Shown here piece after piece: positions 36,256 to 45,644 of a DNA stretch of 52,335 nt. Position 1 is the stretch's first letter. Every line of letters begins with the position of its first letter. Source of the DNA: Alphaproteobacteria bacterium UBA4588. Lineage in GTDB: Bacteria; Pseudomonadota; Alphaproteobacteria; Rhodobacterales; Rhodobacteraceae. The stretch spans positions 256,254 through 308,588 of the forward strand of contig CAJJAW010000001.1 of NCBI GenBank assembly GCA_905182195.1. The letters are read 5' to 3'. Under the pieces are notes generated by a model. It was not told the origin of the DNA and searched no databases. It was given only the letters and a program-made list of their open reading frames with translations. Made by a program: the position numbers and the translations under genes.

Positions 36256-36331
36256 TTTTGCAGACCTTTTATAGTTACACCAGCGGCTCAACTTTTAACT
36301 ATATTGTTAAAATACAACGTATGTTGCCCTT

Positions 36332-37690
36332 TTACATCATTTTGCGGTGGCGTGTCACGACAATTTCAAGTTCGTTGATTTTCTTACGCAAAGTATTTCG
36401 ATTGATACCTAAAAGATCCGCGCATTTTGCCTGATTTCCAGCGGAAGCAGCCAAAGTTATTTCAATAAGGGGCCGCTCAACCTCCGTTAATATCCTTTGA
36501 TAGATACCATTAGGAGGTAAACTTGCACCATGCAGGTCAAAATATCTTTGAACATGCTGTTCAACTGACTCTGATAGTTTTTCGGAGGATGCCATGCTGG
36601 TAACACTTGCGGAAAGAGCCGTACTTTTCAAAATCTCTACTACTGTCGAACCGTCATAAATAGTATTTTGCGATTCCATTATTAATTGCGACACAATATT
36701 CTGCAGCTGGCGCACATTGCCAGGCCAGTTAAACGACCGCAACGCCTCCGATCCTGCAGCGCTTAATTCGACTGGTGTTTCGAGAATAACCATTTTAAGA
36801 AAGTGTTCTACTAAAACCATAATATCATCTACCCTTTCACGTAAAGCGGGCACTGCCAGTTGCAAGCTAGATATGCGAAAAAAAAGATCGTTCCTAAAGT
36901 TGCCGTTTTGCACTTCCGATAGGATGTTGGGCCCTGCAATCGAAATCAAGCGCGCAGCTTGTTCACTGGGTTCTCCTAACGTGTGCAATATGCGTAATTG
37001 CGATGCGAGACTGAGGTCTGTCACGCCGTCTAAAACCAGTGTGCCTTCCTCAGCCCGTTGAATTGCATCTTTGATAAGAGACTGGCTCTCAGCCATTTCT
37101 GGGTGAATGATGACAAATGGCTGATCTGCTCGGTTGGAAAACTTATGCAAGCTGTTTGCTATTAATGACTTACCAGTGCCCGGCTCGCCTAAAACCAACA
37201 CTGGAATTGCAGCATTCATTGTCCGTGCCATATTTTGGTACAATTTCTGCATAGCGGGAGATTGACCAACCAAAGGGATTTCCACTTCTGAATTTGTCGC
37301 AGGCACTGCCCTTAGCGTCGCCGGTTGGCGACGTTCCAAAGCCTTAGCAGATCGGCGCATCAACTCTGGCAAATCAAAGGGTTTGGGCAAATAGTCAAAG
37401 GCCTTAGATTCATTAGCCCTAATAGCCGTCACTATAGTGTTTTGTGCAGATATAATGATCACAGGAAGATTTGGCCGTAATTTAATGATTTTGGGCAAGT
37501 TTTCTAAACCGTTCCCATCAGGCATAACCACATCGGAGACCACCAAGTCGCCCCTTCCATCCTCAACCCATCGCATTAACGTTGTTAATGATGAGGTCGC
37601 ATGAACTTTGCAGCCAGCTCGTGTGAAGGCCTGGGTCAACACGGTACGAATTGTACGATCATCATCAGCAATTAAAACCGTTCCATCCAT
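36332..37690 (-). CDS. ntrC: Nitrogen regulator NtrC, Rhodobacter type without GAFTGA
   Basis: A 452-residue response regulator of nitrogen assimilation. The receiver has Asp53; the AAA+ domain has Walker A GEPGTGKS (168-175); the C-terminal Fis-type helix-turn-helix is AKCADLLGINRNTLRKKINE. Two departures matter. The GAFTGA loop needed to touch sigma-54 is missing, and Walker B reads LVLDG with Gly222 in place of the catalytic Glu. Rhodobacter capsulatus NtrC, which lacks GAFTGA, is known to activate the housekeeping sigma-70 polymerase and to need ATP binding. I infer the same mode here. It lies 11 bases downstream of ntrB. Confidence 0.93.
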   Translation of the reverse strand: MDGTVLIADDDRTIRTVLTQAFTRAGCKVHATSSLTTLMRWVEDGRGDLVVSDVVMPDGNGLENLPKIIKLRPNLPVIIISAQNTIVTAIRANESKAFDYLPKPFDLPELMRRSAKALERRQPATLRAVPATNSEVEIPLVGQSPAMQKLYQNMARTMNAAIPVLVLGEPGTGKSLIANSLHKFSNRADQPFVIIHPEMAESQSLIKDAIQRAEEGTLVLDGVTDLSLASQLRILHTLGEPSEQAARLISIAGPNILSEVQNGNFRNDLFFRISSLQLAVPALRERVDDIMVLVEHFLKMVILETPVELSAAGSEALRSFNWPGNVRQLQNIVSQLIMESQNTIYDGSTVVEILKSTALSASVTSMASSEKLSESVEQHVQRYFDLHGASLPPNGIYQRILTEVERPLIEITLAASAGNQAKCADLLGINRNTLRKKINELEIVVTRHRKMM

Positions 37691-37701
37691 AATAATATTT
37701 C

Positions 37702-38760
37702 CTATTTTCTAATTTTAACCGGCAATGATATACGAAATGTGGTTTGCCCCGGACGTGATATAACACTCACCCAGGCGTTATGCTGTGCTACTATCTTTGA
37801 CACTAATGCGAGTCCCAAGCCTTTTCCATTAAGTTTGGACGACACAAAGGGATCAAACACATGTTTTGATATTGCTTCTGGCAACCCCGGCCCATTGTCT
37901 GTGATATCCACGTGAAGCGGCATCCGCTGCCTGTTGCTGTCCGGCATAACCAAGCGCAAAGAGGGATCGTAAAAGGTGCGAACCAAAATCTCACCCTCCT
38001 CGCCCAAAGCTTCACAGGCGTTTTTGATCAGATTAAGAAACACCTGCACCATTTGATTTGAATCTACCCGGACATTTGGCAGGGAGGGGTCGTAGTTTTT
38101 GGTAATCTTGATATTTCCTGCAAAGCCAAAGGTAGCAGACCGCGACGCTTGATCCAAAACGTCATGAACATTCACTTCCGCATAGTTAGGCGGTGTGACA
38201 TCACCAAATTGTTCAACCTGATCCAACAGAGCAACAATTCGCTTGGATTCCTCTACTATAAGATCGGTCATCTCATGTTCTTCCGGAGGCAGCGACATCG
38301 ACAGAAATTGAGCCGCTCCAGTGATACCTGCCAGTGGATTTTTGATCTCATGGGCCAACATCTCGGCCATGCCAATTGCAGAATGGGCGGCTGAGATTGG
38401 TGCGGTACCATTTCCTGAATTTCCCAATGTGTCATGGGGGATAATCAAAACCAAAATGTAAGGTTCAGCCCCACCTAACGGGCAGACATGCGCAGCACAT
38501 GGGAGCGGCTCAGTGTTGCGTCCATGGGCAAAGACGTCAGTGATCACAATAGGTTGCCCTATAGCGCGGGCACGGTTAATTCCCGCGGACAGTAGGTCCT
38601 CCCCGCGCAGGAAATTCCAAACATGATGCCCCAAAACCATTTTTGATGACACGCCCAGAAACTGTTCAGCGGCCATATTAACATCTAGAATGCTGTCGTT
38701 CAGCCCAATCATCAAACCCGGTATAGGCAATTGTGCCCAAAGATCTTGATAAAGCGTCAT
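37702..38760 (-). CDS. ntrB: Nitrogen sensor histidine kinase NtrB
   Basis: A 352-residue cytoplasmic kinase/phosphatase for NtrC, normally controlled by PII protein. A PAS domain fills about residues 5-110. The H-box is MLAHEIKNPLAG with phospho-acceptor His137. ATPase motifs are NLIKNACEALGEEG, DNGPGLPE and GKGLGLALV. No membrane segment is seen, as expected. Its ATG overlaps the dusB stop (ATGA) by 4 bases, so it is translationally coupled to dusB, the classical nifR3-ntrB-ntrC order of alphaproteobacteria. Confidence 0.95.
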   Translation of the reverse strand: MTLYQDLWAQLPIPGLMIGLNDSILDVNMAAEQFLGVSSKMVLGHHVWNFLRGEDLLSAGINRARAIGQPIVITDVFAHGRNTEPLPCAAHVCPLGGAEPYILVLIIPHDTLGNSGNGTAPISAAHSAIGMAEMLAHEIKNPLAGITGAAQFLSMSLPPEEHEMTDLIVEESKRIVALLDQVEQFGDVTPPNYAEVNVHDVLDQASRSATFGFAGNIKITKNYDPSLPNVRVDSNQMVQVFLNLIKNACEALGEEGEILVRTFYDPSLRLVMPDSNRQRMPLHVDITDNGPGLPEAISKHVFDPFVSSKLNGKGLGLALVSKIVAQHNAWVSVISRPGQTTFRISLPVKIRK

Positions 38761-39743
38761 GCCGCCACCTGTGTTCGGCCCTGCTGAACCGCCCGCCAGA
38801 TCAACTGATGAATTTCTGATAGATCAACAGATCTGAGTAGAGATTGCCGCAACTCCGGGGTAACCTGCAGTCCATCCAAGTACCAACCGAGATGTTTGCG
38901 CGCGTTTTTGACACCCAAAACCTTACCATAAAAATCCAGTATAGCTTGATGATGGCCAATGATGAGTTCACCCAATGGGTTACCGCGTGGGATTATCGGT
39001 TCAGGGGTGCCGTAAAGCTTAGAAGATATTTCAGCCAAGCGCCAAGGAGCGCCCTGTGCCCCACGGCCTACCATAATACCATCTGCCCCCGATTGCTCTA
39101 ACGCCAAACGTGCAGAAGCTACGTCAACAATATCGCCATTTGCTATCACTGGGATTGAAACGGCCGCTTTCACTTGAGAAATTGCAGCCCAATTGGCAGC
39201 ACCATTATAAAATTGGCAGCGCGTGCGGCCGTGGACTGTAATCATTTTTATACCAGCCGCTTCAGCTCTTGCTGCTATGTAGGGCGCATTTAGCGAGTTG
39301 TCATCCCAGCCCAGTCGCATTTTAAGCGTCACGTCCAAACTGGTAGCCTTAACCACTGCCTCCACAAGTTCTAAAGCAAAGTCAGGAGTCCGCATCAGCG
39401 CCGAACCGGATTGGCCGCTTGTCACCTTCTTGGCAGGACACCCCATGTTGATATCAATGATTTTTGCACCGTTTGACTCAATCATACGGGCTGCCTCCGC
39501 CATCCAATAGGCCTCCCTGCCCGCGATTTGCACCGAGGTACTGGCAATGCCAAAACCGAGCTCGGCACGTTCGCGTACGCCAGGCTTTTTCTGCACCATC
39601 TCGTGGCTTGCTACCATTTCAGAAACCACAAGCCCCGCCCCAAAAGATTGGACCAAATTTCGAAACGGCACATCTGTGATTCCAGCTAGTGGGGCAAGTA
39701 AAACCGGTGGGTTAATAACTTGATTACCTAATACTATACGCAC
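38757..39743 (-). CDS. dusB: tRNA-dihydrouridine synthase (NifR3/DusB type)
   Basis: An FMN enzyme of about 328 residues that reduces uridines in the tRNA D-loop. The TIM-barrel signature LLAPLAGITDVPFR is near the N terminus. The catalytic cysteine is in INMGCPAKKV. FMN-binding segments VTLKMRLGWDD, TVHGRTRCQFY and the GADGIMVGRGAQG phosphate loop follow. The start is likely GTG at 39743, with GGAG about 9 bases upstream; TTG at 39758, part of that same TTGGAG stretch, is the longer alternative. It heads the ntr gene block, as nifR3 does in Rhodobacter. Confidence 0.94.
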   Translation of the reverse strand: MRIVLGNQVINPPVLLAPLAGITDVPFRNLVQSFGAGLVVSEMVASHEMVQKKPGVRERAELGFGIASTSVQIAGREAYWMAEAARMIESNGAKIIDINMGCPAKKVTSGQSGSALMRTPDFALELVEAVVKATSLDVTLKMRLGWDDNSLNAPYIAARAEAAGIKMITVHGRTRCQFYNGAANWAAISQVKAAVSIPVIANGDIVDVASARLALEQSGADGIMVGRGAQGAPWRLAEISSKLYGTPEPIIPRGNPLGELIIGHHQAILDFYGKVLGVKNARKHLGWYLDGLQVTPELRQSLLRSVDLSEIHQLIWRAVQQGRTQVAA

Positions 39744-39906
39744 TATAGATTTCTCCAACTTGTCCGAGCAGGTGCATTCTATGCTAACACAAGCAAGTCC
39801 ATCTCAACATTAGGTACACATTTTTACTCGTTTGCACAAAAAATAGGCGGATAAGCAAGGCAAACGAAGGATTGCATGCAGAATATCAAAGGAATAACGA
39901 TGGGTC

Positions 39907-41049
39907 ATGAGCAACAAAGCGAAGATAATAGCCGTAGTTCTGGCGGCTGGGCGTGGTACGCGGGCGGGCGGTCCTATTTCGAAGCAATGGCAACCTTTAT
40001 TGGGTAAGCCACTAATTGCCTGGACCATAGAACCGTTTCTGGCCAATCCTTTGGTGTCGCAAGTTGTCGTTGTGCATCACCTTGATGATAAAAATCTGCT
40101 GTCAAAATTACCAACTAAAATCTTGTGCGTTGCCGGGGGGGCTAACCGCAATGACTCGGTACGTCGCGCCCTTGCAGCGATTAAAACGCTCGCGCCGGAC
40201 TTTGTTTTGATCCATGACGCAGCACGCCCATGCTTGGATCAAAGCCTTTTATCAAAATGTATTGCAGCAATGTTGGCAGACGGTGCCTCTGCGCCCGCGG
40301 TGGCCGTTCAGGATACATTATGGCGCAGCACAGATCAGGTTTTTGATACAATCAACCGCGCCAATGTCTTCCGGGCGCAAACCCCGCAATGCTTTGCCTA
40401 TGCACTGATCCAGTCCGCCCATAAATCCGTGCAAATCACCGCCACGGATGACGTTCAAATAGTCCAAGCCGCAGGGCATGTCGTTACAATTGTGGCTGGC
40501 AACGAAGATAATATCAAAGTAACACTGCCCGGCGATTTTGCGCGGGCTAAACAAATTTTGCGAGGCCGCATGAAAATACGCGTGGGTAATGGCTTTGATG
40601 TACATCAATTTGGAACAGGATCCGCACTTACGCTGTGCGGTGTTACACTGCCTTATAAGTCTAGATTGATTGGTCACTCTGATGCGGATGTGGGGATGCA
40701 TGCGGTGACAGATGCTATTTACGGCGCTTTGGCGCGGGGTGACATTGGCCAACATTTTCCTTCGTCAGATCCACAATGGAAAGGTGCAGCCAGTGATATT
40801 TTTCTCAAGCATTCGATTGCCTTGGCCAGAGACATGGGATTTCGGGTCGAAAATGTGGATTGCACTTTGATTTGCGAGTTCCCAAAGATTGGACCGCATG
40901 CACAATCTATGCGGGTTCAGATGGCGGAGATAATGGGATTGGATGTGGATCAAGTATCGATCAAGGCCACAACCTCTGAAACATTGGGCTTCACTGGTCG
41001 CGAGGAAGGTATTGCCGCCATGGCCTCTGCCAGTTTGGTGAGCCTATGA
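39907..41049 (+). CDS. ispDF: Bifunctional MEP-pathway enzyme IspD/IspF
   Basis: A 380-residue fusion for two non-consecutive steps of isoprenoid precursor synthesis. Residues 1-220 are the cytidylyltransferase IspD, with the glycine-rich LAAGRGTRAGGPISKQW loop (core AAGRGTRAG), the HDAARPCL motif and the C-terminal EDNIKVTLPGD segment. From about residue 222 is the cyclodiphosphate synthase IspF, with the zinc ligands of GNGFDVHQFG and HSDADVGMHAVTDA. The ATTSETLGFTGREEGI end is also conserved. Fusion of these enzymes is common in alphaproteobacteria. It overlaps the pgpA start by 4 bases. Confidence 0.95.
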   Translation: MSNKAKIIAVVLAAGRGTRAGGPISKQWQPLLGKPLIAWTIEPFLANPLVSQVVVVHHLDDKNLLSKLPTKILCVAGGANRNDSVRRALAAIKTLAPDFVLIHDAARPCLDQSLLSKCIAAMLADGASAPAVAVQDTLWRSTDQVFDTINRANVFRAQTPQCFAYALIQSAHKSVQITATDDVQIVQAAGHVVTIVAGNEDNIKVTLPGDFARAKQILRGRMKIRVGNGFDVHQFGTGSALTLCGVTLPYKSRLIGHSDADVGMHAVTDAIYGALARGDIGQHFPSSDPQWKGAASDIFLKHSIALARDMGFRVENVDCTLICEFPKIGPHAQSMRVQMAEIMGLDVDQVSIKATTSETLGFTGREEGIAAMASASLVSL

Positions 41050-41511
41050 GTCACATTATAGCCACATTTTTTTATATTGGTTATTTGCGCCCGGCCTCCC
41101 GGCTCTTGGGGCAGCTTGGTGGCATTATTAGTAGGATTTGCGATCATTCACACCACAGGTCTTTACGGGTTGTGTTTTGCCATATTAGCCAGTTTCGGTC
41201 TGGGCTGGTGGGCCACTACGTTACAGACTAAGGACCAGGTTGATCATGACCCGTCTGAAATAGTGATTGACGAGGTGGCGGGGCAATGGGTTTCCCTATT
41301 GCCCTTGGCCATCTGGCCGCAACAGTTTGATATTTCCATATGGTATTGGCTGCTCACATTTGGGGCGTTTCGAATGTTTGACATAACTAAGCCAGGCTTG
41401 GTCGGCTGGGCTGATAGGCAGCTCGGTCCGCTCTGGGTTATGCTAGATGATGTGATTGCCGGCATAATGGCTGCGGCAGTGATCGGTTTAGTCATGTTAA
41501 GTTTGTCATGA
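41046..41511 (+). pseudogene. pgpA: Phosphatidylglycerophosphatase A, interrupted by a +1 frameshift
   Basis: This encodes the inner-membrane phosphatase that makes phosphatidylglycerol from its phosphate. The expected start MSHIIATFFYIGYLRPA is read from the ATG at 41046, which overlaps the ispDF stop. PGSWGSLVALLVGF follows only in the next frame. Removing one base near T41097 joins LRPA to PGSWGSL, the normal family sequence. The rest is intact, with the acidic DPSEIVIDEVAGQ motif and FDITKPGLVGWADRQ...MLDDVIAG. The downstream frame read alone starts at a poor TTG at 41077. The shift lies in a G/C-rich stretch and looks like a sequence error in a functional gene. Confidence 0.88.
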
Positions 41512-41984
41512 GTCTGGCTGAAAAAATTGTAAACATGGCCAGCAGCGCAAAGGTAAAAATCACCTGCGCCGAAAGCTGCACAGGCGGGATGGTCAGCGCG
41601 GCTTTGACCGATATTGCAGGATGCTCTACCATTTTTGAACAGGGATTTGTTACCTATTCCAACACGGCAAAAACCAGAGTTCTTGGTGTGTCACAGGCAA
41701 CCTTGCAAGAATATGGCGCCGTGTCGGAGCCTGTTGCTGAGGAAATGGCTGTAGGAGCCTTGGCCGCTGCAAGCGCCGACATTGCTGTCTCAGTTAGTGG
41801 CATTGCAGGCCCGGGTGGATCAGATTTCAAGCCCGAGGGCCGAGTATGTTTTGGGCTTAAGTCATCGCAGATGGCTCATAGCGAAACTGTTGAATTTGGA
41901 GCCATTGGCCGCGCTGAAGTTCGAAAGGCCGCCACCAATCATGCCTTAGAATTAATCAATGAGCTTTTAAAAAAAGCTTACTGA
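41508..41984 (+). CDS. CinA-family nicotinamide-nucleotide amidohydrolase (PncC type)
   Basis: A 158-residue single-domain CinA C-terminal protein, expected to deamidate nicotinamide mononucleotide to nicotinate mononucleotide. Key segments are CAESCTGGMVSAALTDIAG near residues 18-36, the QGFVTYSNTAKTRVLGV strand, a GAVSEPVAEEMA helix start, and the glycine-rich SGIAGPGGS loop followed by PEGRVCFGL. The N-terminal molybdopterin-like domain of full CinA is absent, as in PncC. It overlaps pgpA by 4 bases, so ispDF, pgpA and this gene form one translational unit. This three-gene order is common in alphaproteobacteria. Confidence 0.92.
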   Translation: MSLAEKIVNMASSAKVKITCAESCTGGMVSAALTDIAGCSTIFEQGFVTYSNTAKTRVLGVSQATLQEYGAVSEPVAEEMAVGALAAASADIAVSVSGIAGPGGSDFKPEGRVCFGLKSSQMAHSETVEFGAIGRAEVRKAATNHALELINELLKKAY

Positions 41985-42122
41985 TTATACTGGCCTATCA
42001 TATAGTGCCTAATTTTTAAACAAATATGAAATGCGGGCCCTAAATGGCAGATTTTGAGTGTTTGAAACTTTTCTTTAAAGTTGTTTTCAATAGAAAATCT
42101 TCAACTAGTTTTGGGGGATAAC

Positions 42123-43310
42123 ATGAACGCAGCAGACACAGGTTGGATTATCGTCGCCACGGCATTAGTTCTATTTATGACTTTGCCCGGCCTTGCTCTG
42201 TTTTATGGGGGATTGGTACGGGCACGTAACGTACTCAGCGTCTTTATGCAGTGCTTTGGTATAGCCTGTCTAGTGAGTGTTCTTTGGCTCGCTTTTGGCT
42301 ATTCTATCGCCTTCGGAGATGGCAATTCCGGATATTGGGGCGGCCTTAGTCATATGTTCTTATATAATATTGATGTCTCAACTGTCCGCGATGGTACTAC
42401 ATTGCCAGAAGTATTGTTCTTCGCGTTTCAAATGACATTCGCCATTATAACACCTGCCCTGATAGTTGGCGCCTATGTGGAACGCGTGGGCTTTGGCTTT
42501 GTGATGACCTTCTCCGGCCTTTGGATGCTTGTATGCTATGCACCTGTTGTTCATTGGGTTTGGGGCGGCGGCATTTTGTCAGACGGTGGCTTGTTTGGGG
42601 AAACTGGCATAAAAGATTTTGCCGGCGGCGTCGTGGTGCATGAAACCGCAGGGCTGGCCGCATTGGTCATTGCTGTATTGTTGGGTGCTCGGCGCAACAC
42701 AACCACACCACCGCACAACCCAGGCTATGTGATGTTGGGGGCGGCGATGCTTTGGGTGGGTTGGTTTGGCTTTAACGGCGGCTCACAACTGGCAGCAGAT
42801 GGAGGTGCCGCAATGGCGCTAACCGTGACCCATATATCCGCTGCAGCTGCGTCGTTGACTTGGGCCCTTTGGGAGCGGATTAAATACGGAAAAGCATCGC
42901 TTGTGGGTATGGTTACAGGTACGATTGCAGGTCTGGCATCCATCACGCCAGCCTCGGGGTTTGTGGGTCCAATTGAGGCCTTAGTGATTGGCTCTGTGGC
43001 TGGCATCCTCTGTCAGGAAGCGGTCAATATAGTGCGTAACAACTTTAAAATTGACGATACTCTTGACGTCTTTGCGGTTCACGGCATTGGCGGTATTTTT
43101 GGGACCATAATGATTGCAGTCTTCGGTACAGGTACTTGGGCCGCACAGATCGGCAGTTTAGTTATTGTGGGTGTCTTTACGGTAACAGTGACATTCGCTT
43201 TGGTGAAACTGGTCGCACTCGTAGCGCCGCTGCGGGTCAGCGAAGAGGATGAGTACACTGGCCTTGACCTCTCAGCGCATGGTGAACGCGCTTACGATCA
43301 CTCGTCCTAA
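42123..43310 (+). CDS. amtB: Ammonium transporter, Amt family
   Basis: A 395-residue ammonium channel with eleven expected hydrophobic helices. The start MNAADTGWIIVATALVLFM follows a GGGGG ribosome-binding site at 7 bases, so I prefer ATG 42123 to an earlier in-frame codon at 42081. The twin pore histidines are in GGVVVHETAG and FAVHGIGGIFG. The signature DFAGGVVVHETAGLAALV (core AGGVVVH) is present, with GAAMLWVGWFGFNGGS after it. No glnK is adjacent, although amtB and glnK are usually paired. The 138-base gap upstream has no convincing sigma-54 promoter, in line with an NtrC that would use sigma-70. Confidence 0.94.
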   Translation: MNAADTGWIIVATALVLFMTLPGLALFYGGLVRARNVLSVFMQCFGIACLVSVLWLAFGYSIAFGDGNSGYWGGLSHMFLYNIDVSTVRDGTTLPEVLFFAFQMTFAIITPALIVGAYVERVGFGFVMTFSGLWMLVCYAPVVHWVWGGGILSDGGLFGETGIKDFAGGVVVHETAGLAALVIAVLLGARRNTTTPPHNPGYVMLGAAMLWVGWFGFNGGSQLAADGGAAMALTVTHISAAAASLTWALWERIKYGKASLVGMVTGTIAGLASITPASGFVGPIEALVIGSVAGILCQEAVNIVRNNFKIDDTLDVFAVHGIGGIFGTIMIAVFGTGTWAAQIGSLVIVGVFTVTVTFALVKLVALVAPLRVSEEDEYTGLDLSAHGERAYDHSS

Positions 43311-43330
43311 ATTTATTTATGTATTTTAAC

Positions 43331-43358
43331 GGCCCCCGCCTTTGGGGGCCTAATTTTT
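43331..43358. terminator. Intrinsic terminator after amtB
   Basis: GGCCCCC at 43331-43337 pairs with GGGGGCC at 43344-43350 around a short loop, then TAATTTTT follows. It is 20 bases after the amtB stop and 6 bases before the stop of the convergent gene, and would serve mainly the plus strand. Confidence 0.85.
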
Positions 43359-43800
43359 AGTTATAAAGAGATTCCGCTCGTGCTTCAAAAGCCAGCACAA
43401 TACGCTGCATTGCTTCGTTGAAAACCAGGCCAATGACACCTTGTAAAATTGCGTTCTTAAATTCAAAATCTACAAAAAAGGTGGCGGCACAGCCCTCGCT
43501 TAAACTCTCAAACTTCCAGGTTGATTTCATATGTTTAAACGGACCATCGAGATATTCAGTGTCAATGAAGAGTTGATTCGAGTGAAGAATTACCCGGCTT
43601 CCGAACCGTTCTCTGAACACTTTGAAAGAGATCACCAAATCCGCTTCCATAATCTGAGAAACGCCGTCTGGGGTCACAGATTTTATTCGTGCAGCGGCAC
43701 ACCAAGGTAAAAATTCCGGATAGGCTGCTACATCAGCAACTAAATCGTACATTTGCTGCGCCGAATGGCGTAAAATTTTAGTTTCATTGTGGGTTGGCAT
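43357..43800 (-). CDS. RatA/COQ10-type START-domain protein
   Basis: A 147-residue SRPBCC (START-like) protein. It reads [29 protein letters not shown] at the N terminus (core [17 protein letters not shown]), the common signature of COQ10 homologues and of RatA, the toxin that blocks ribosomal subunit joining. In alphaproteobacteria such genes are generally thought to be ubiquinone-binding chaperones, and no antitoxin partner (RnfH/RatB) is adjacent, so COQ10-like is my preferred reading. ATG at 43800 has a GGAAA upstream and gives the normal N terminus; a start at 43827 would add nine residues. It is divergent from hpt. Confidence 0.88.
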   Translation of the reverse strand: MPTHNETKILRHSAQQMYDLVADVAAYPEFLPWCAAARIKSVTPDGVSQIMEADLVISFKVFRERFGSRVILHSNQLFIDTEYLDGPFKHMKSTWKFESLSEGCAATFFVDFEFKNAILQGVIGLVFNEAMQRIVLAFEARAESLYN

Positions 43801-43865
43801 GGTATTTTCCGCTGACACTGTTAACAAAATGTCGTAGATATGTCGGGAAAGTTCAAGAGGACACT

Positions 43866-44402
43866 ATGTCACAAAAATCCTATGTCATCGACACTATGAT
43901 ATCCGCTAAGTCAATAGCTGCGCGTATTGAACAATTGGCCCATGAAATTGAAACAGAATTTTCTGATACTGATAAGTTGGTCGTCATTGGTCTTCTGCGT
44001 GGATCGTTTGTTTTTATCGCAGATCTTGTGCGTGAAATCAGCTTGCCTATTGAAGTCGACTTTCTTGAGGTTAGTAGCTATGGTGATAGTATGGAAAGTT
44101 CGCGTGAAGTCAGGATCCTAAAAGATCTTCGTGGCACTATTGAAAATCGCGATGTGTTGATAGTAGAAGACATTGTTGACACGGGCCACACTATGAAAAA
44201 TGTTACACAACATATTATGCGCCGCAATCCAAAGCGGATGAAAACTATTGCCTTGCTCGACAAACCGTCTAGGCGGGAGGTCGACATCAAGACAGACTTT
44301 TTAGGATTTGAAATCATTGATGAATTTGTTGTGGGGTATGGTATTGACTTCGCTCAACGTAACAGAAATTTACCGTATATTGGTAAGGTTCGCTTTACAT
44401 AA
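43866..44402 (+). CDS. hpt: Hypoxanthine phosphoribosyltransferase
   Basis: A 178-residue purine salvage enzyme that makes IMP (and GMP) from hypoxanthine (guanine) and PRPP. The PRPP-binding motif is [14 protein letters not shown] near residues 97-110. The flexible-loop region [15 protein letters not shown] and the C-terminal [13 protein letters not shown] with FVVGYGID before it are also typical. ATG at 43866 follows AGAGGA at 6 bases; in-frame codons from 43794 lie in the promoter region. It transcribes away from the RatA-like gene. The 178 bases after it are AT-rich and hold no recognisable feature. Confidence 0.93.
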   Translation: MSQKSYVIDTMISAKSIAARIEQLAHEIETEFSDTDKLVVIGLLRGSFVFIADLVREISLPIEVDFLEVSSYGDSMESSREVRILKDLRGTIENRDVLIVEDIVDTGHTMKNVTQHIMRRNPKRMKTIALLDKPSRREVDIKTDFLGFEIIDEFVVGYGIDFAQRNRNLPYIGKVRFT

Positions 44403-44580
44403 ACCTGATAGCCTACACTAAGTTTAGAAAAATGGCGCTCCATCTACTTTAAAACATATTATTGTATCTTAAATTTTTAGTTTGCCATATCCTATGCCTT
44501 AATTGGAAAAGAACTGTTTCATATTTTTTAGTTCGATAGGTGTTAAACTTCGCCACGACAAATAATTATAAAGCAAAACT

Positions 44581-45537
44581 TTAACCGTTGGTTGCCAAGC
44601 GAGCCTTTTGCATTTTGGTGAAGTCATCTCCTGCGTGATAGGAGCTTCGGGTAAGTGGTGTCGCTGAAACCATCAAAAAACCCTTACCTTTTGCTGCTTT
44701 CCCATAGCTAGCAAATTCCTCCGGTGTCACAAACCTATCGACACGATGGTGTTTTAGTGTAGGCTGAAGATACTGGCCAATTGTTATAAAATCGATGTTT
44801 GCAGCCCTCATATCATCCATAACTTGATAAACAGATTGGCGATCTTCCCCAAGCCCCACCATGATACCAGATTTGGTAAACATCTTTGGATCTAATTCTT
44901 TGACCCGCTGTAAGAGCCGCAAAGAATGGAAATACCGTGCGCCGGGACGCACTTCAGGATAAAGTCTCGGAACAGTTTCGAGATTGTGATTAAACACATC
45001 AGGCTTAGCGGCCACAACAGTTTCTAAAACTTTATCATCACAGCGAATAAAATCGGGGGTCAAAATTTCTATTGTGGTATTTGGTGCCTGTTTTCTGATT
45101 GCGCGTATGGTTTGCGCAAAATGCTCCGCACCACCATCTTTTATATCATCACGATCCACTGAGGTAACAACAACATGATTTAAACCTAGTTTTTTCACCG
45201 CATCAGCAACTCGGCCAGGCTCAAATGCATTCAAGCCTTCAGAAGGCTTACCAGTAGCAATATTACAAAAAGTACAAGCGCGCGTGCAAACATCACCCAT
45301 AATCATCATGGTGGCGTGCCCTTGGTTCCAACATTCTCCAACATTAGGACAGCCAGCTTCTTCACAAACGGTTACAAGTTTGTGCTCCCGCATGATGTCA
45401 CGTGTTTTTTGGTACCCATTTCCCACGGGTGCTTTTACTCGGATCCATGATGGTTTTTTAGGTTGCGGATTGTCAGGACGTTTAGCCTTCTCCGGGTGCC
45501 TCTGCTGTGGTATTTTAAGATCGCGCATAATTGTCAT
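44581..45537 (-). CDS. lipA: Lipoyl synthase
   Basis: A 318-residue radical-SAM enzyme that inserts two sulfurs into octanoyl groups on lipoyl domains. The auxiliary 4Fe-4S cluster cysteines are in [13 protein letters not shown], and the radical-SAM CxxxCxxC is [10 protein letters not shown]. The family-specific [13 protein letters not shown] start and the [17 protein letters not shown] segment (core HNLETVPRL) are clear. The C terminus contains the RSSYHAGDD motif that holds the conserved serine ligand. The ATG at 45537 opens the frame. It lies downstream of the MttB-like gene on the same strand with 107 bases between, so shared transcription is possible but unproven. Confidence 0.96.
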   Translation of the reverse strand: MTIMRDLKIPQQRHPEKAKRPDNPQPKKPSWIRVKAPVGNGYQKTRDIMREHKLVTVCEEAGCPNVGECWNQGHATMMIMGDVCTRACTFCNIATGKPSEGLNAFEPGRVADAVKKLGLNHVVVTSVDRDDIKDGGAEHFAQTIRAIRKQAPNTTIEILTPDFIRCDDKVLETVVAAKPDVFNHNLETVPRLYPEVRPGARYFHSLRLLQRVKELDPKMFTKSGIMVGLGEDRQSVYQVMDDMRAANIDFITIGQYLQPTLKHHRVDRFVTPEEFASYGKAAKGKGFLMVSATPLTRSSYHAGDDFTKMQKARLATNG

Positions 45538-45644
45538 CCTTAACTGCTTTCAATTTAACACAGACAGCCCAAACAACCACCCCTAGCAACGAATATGCAT
45601 ATTATATTACCACCCATAGTGTTTAAAACCTTAGTCTTAAAAAA

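Noticed and set aside
42010-42122. TGGCAG-like element before amtB as a sigma-54 promoter
   Set aside because: The -12 GC dinucleotide is not at the right spacing, and the local NtrC lacks the sigma-54 contact loop.
43357-44402. RatA-like gene and hpt as a toxin-antitoxin pair
   Set aside because: hpt is a normal purine salvage gene, the genes are divergent, and the RatA-like protein fits the COQ10 role.
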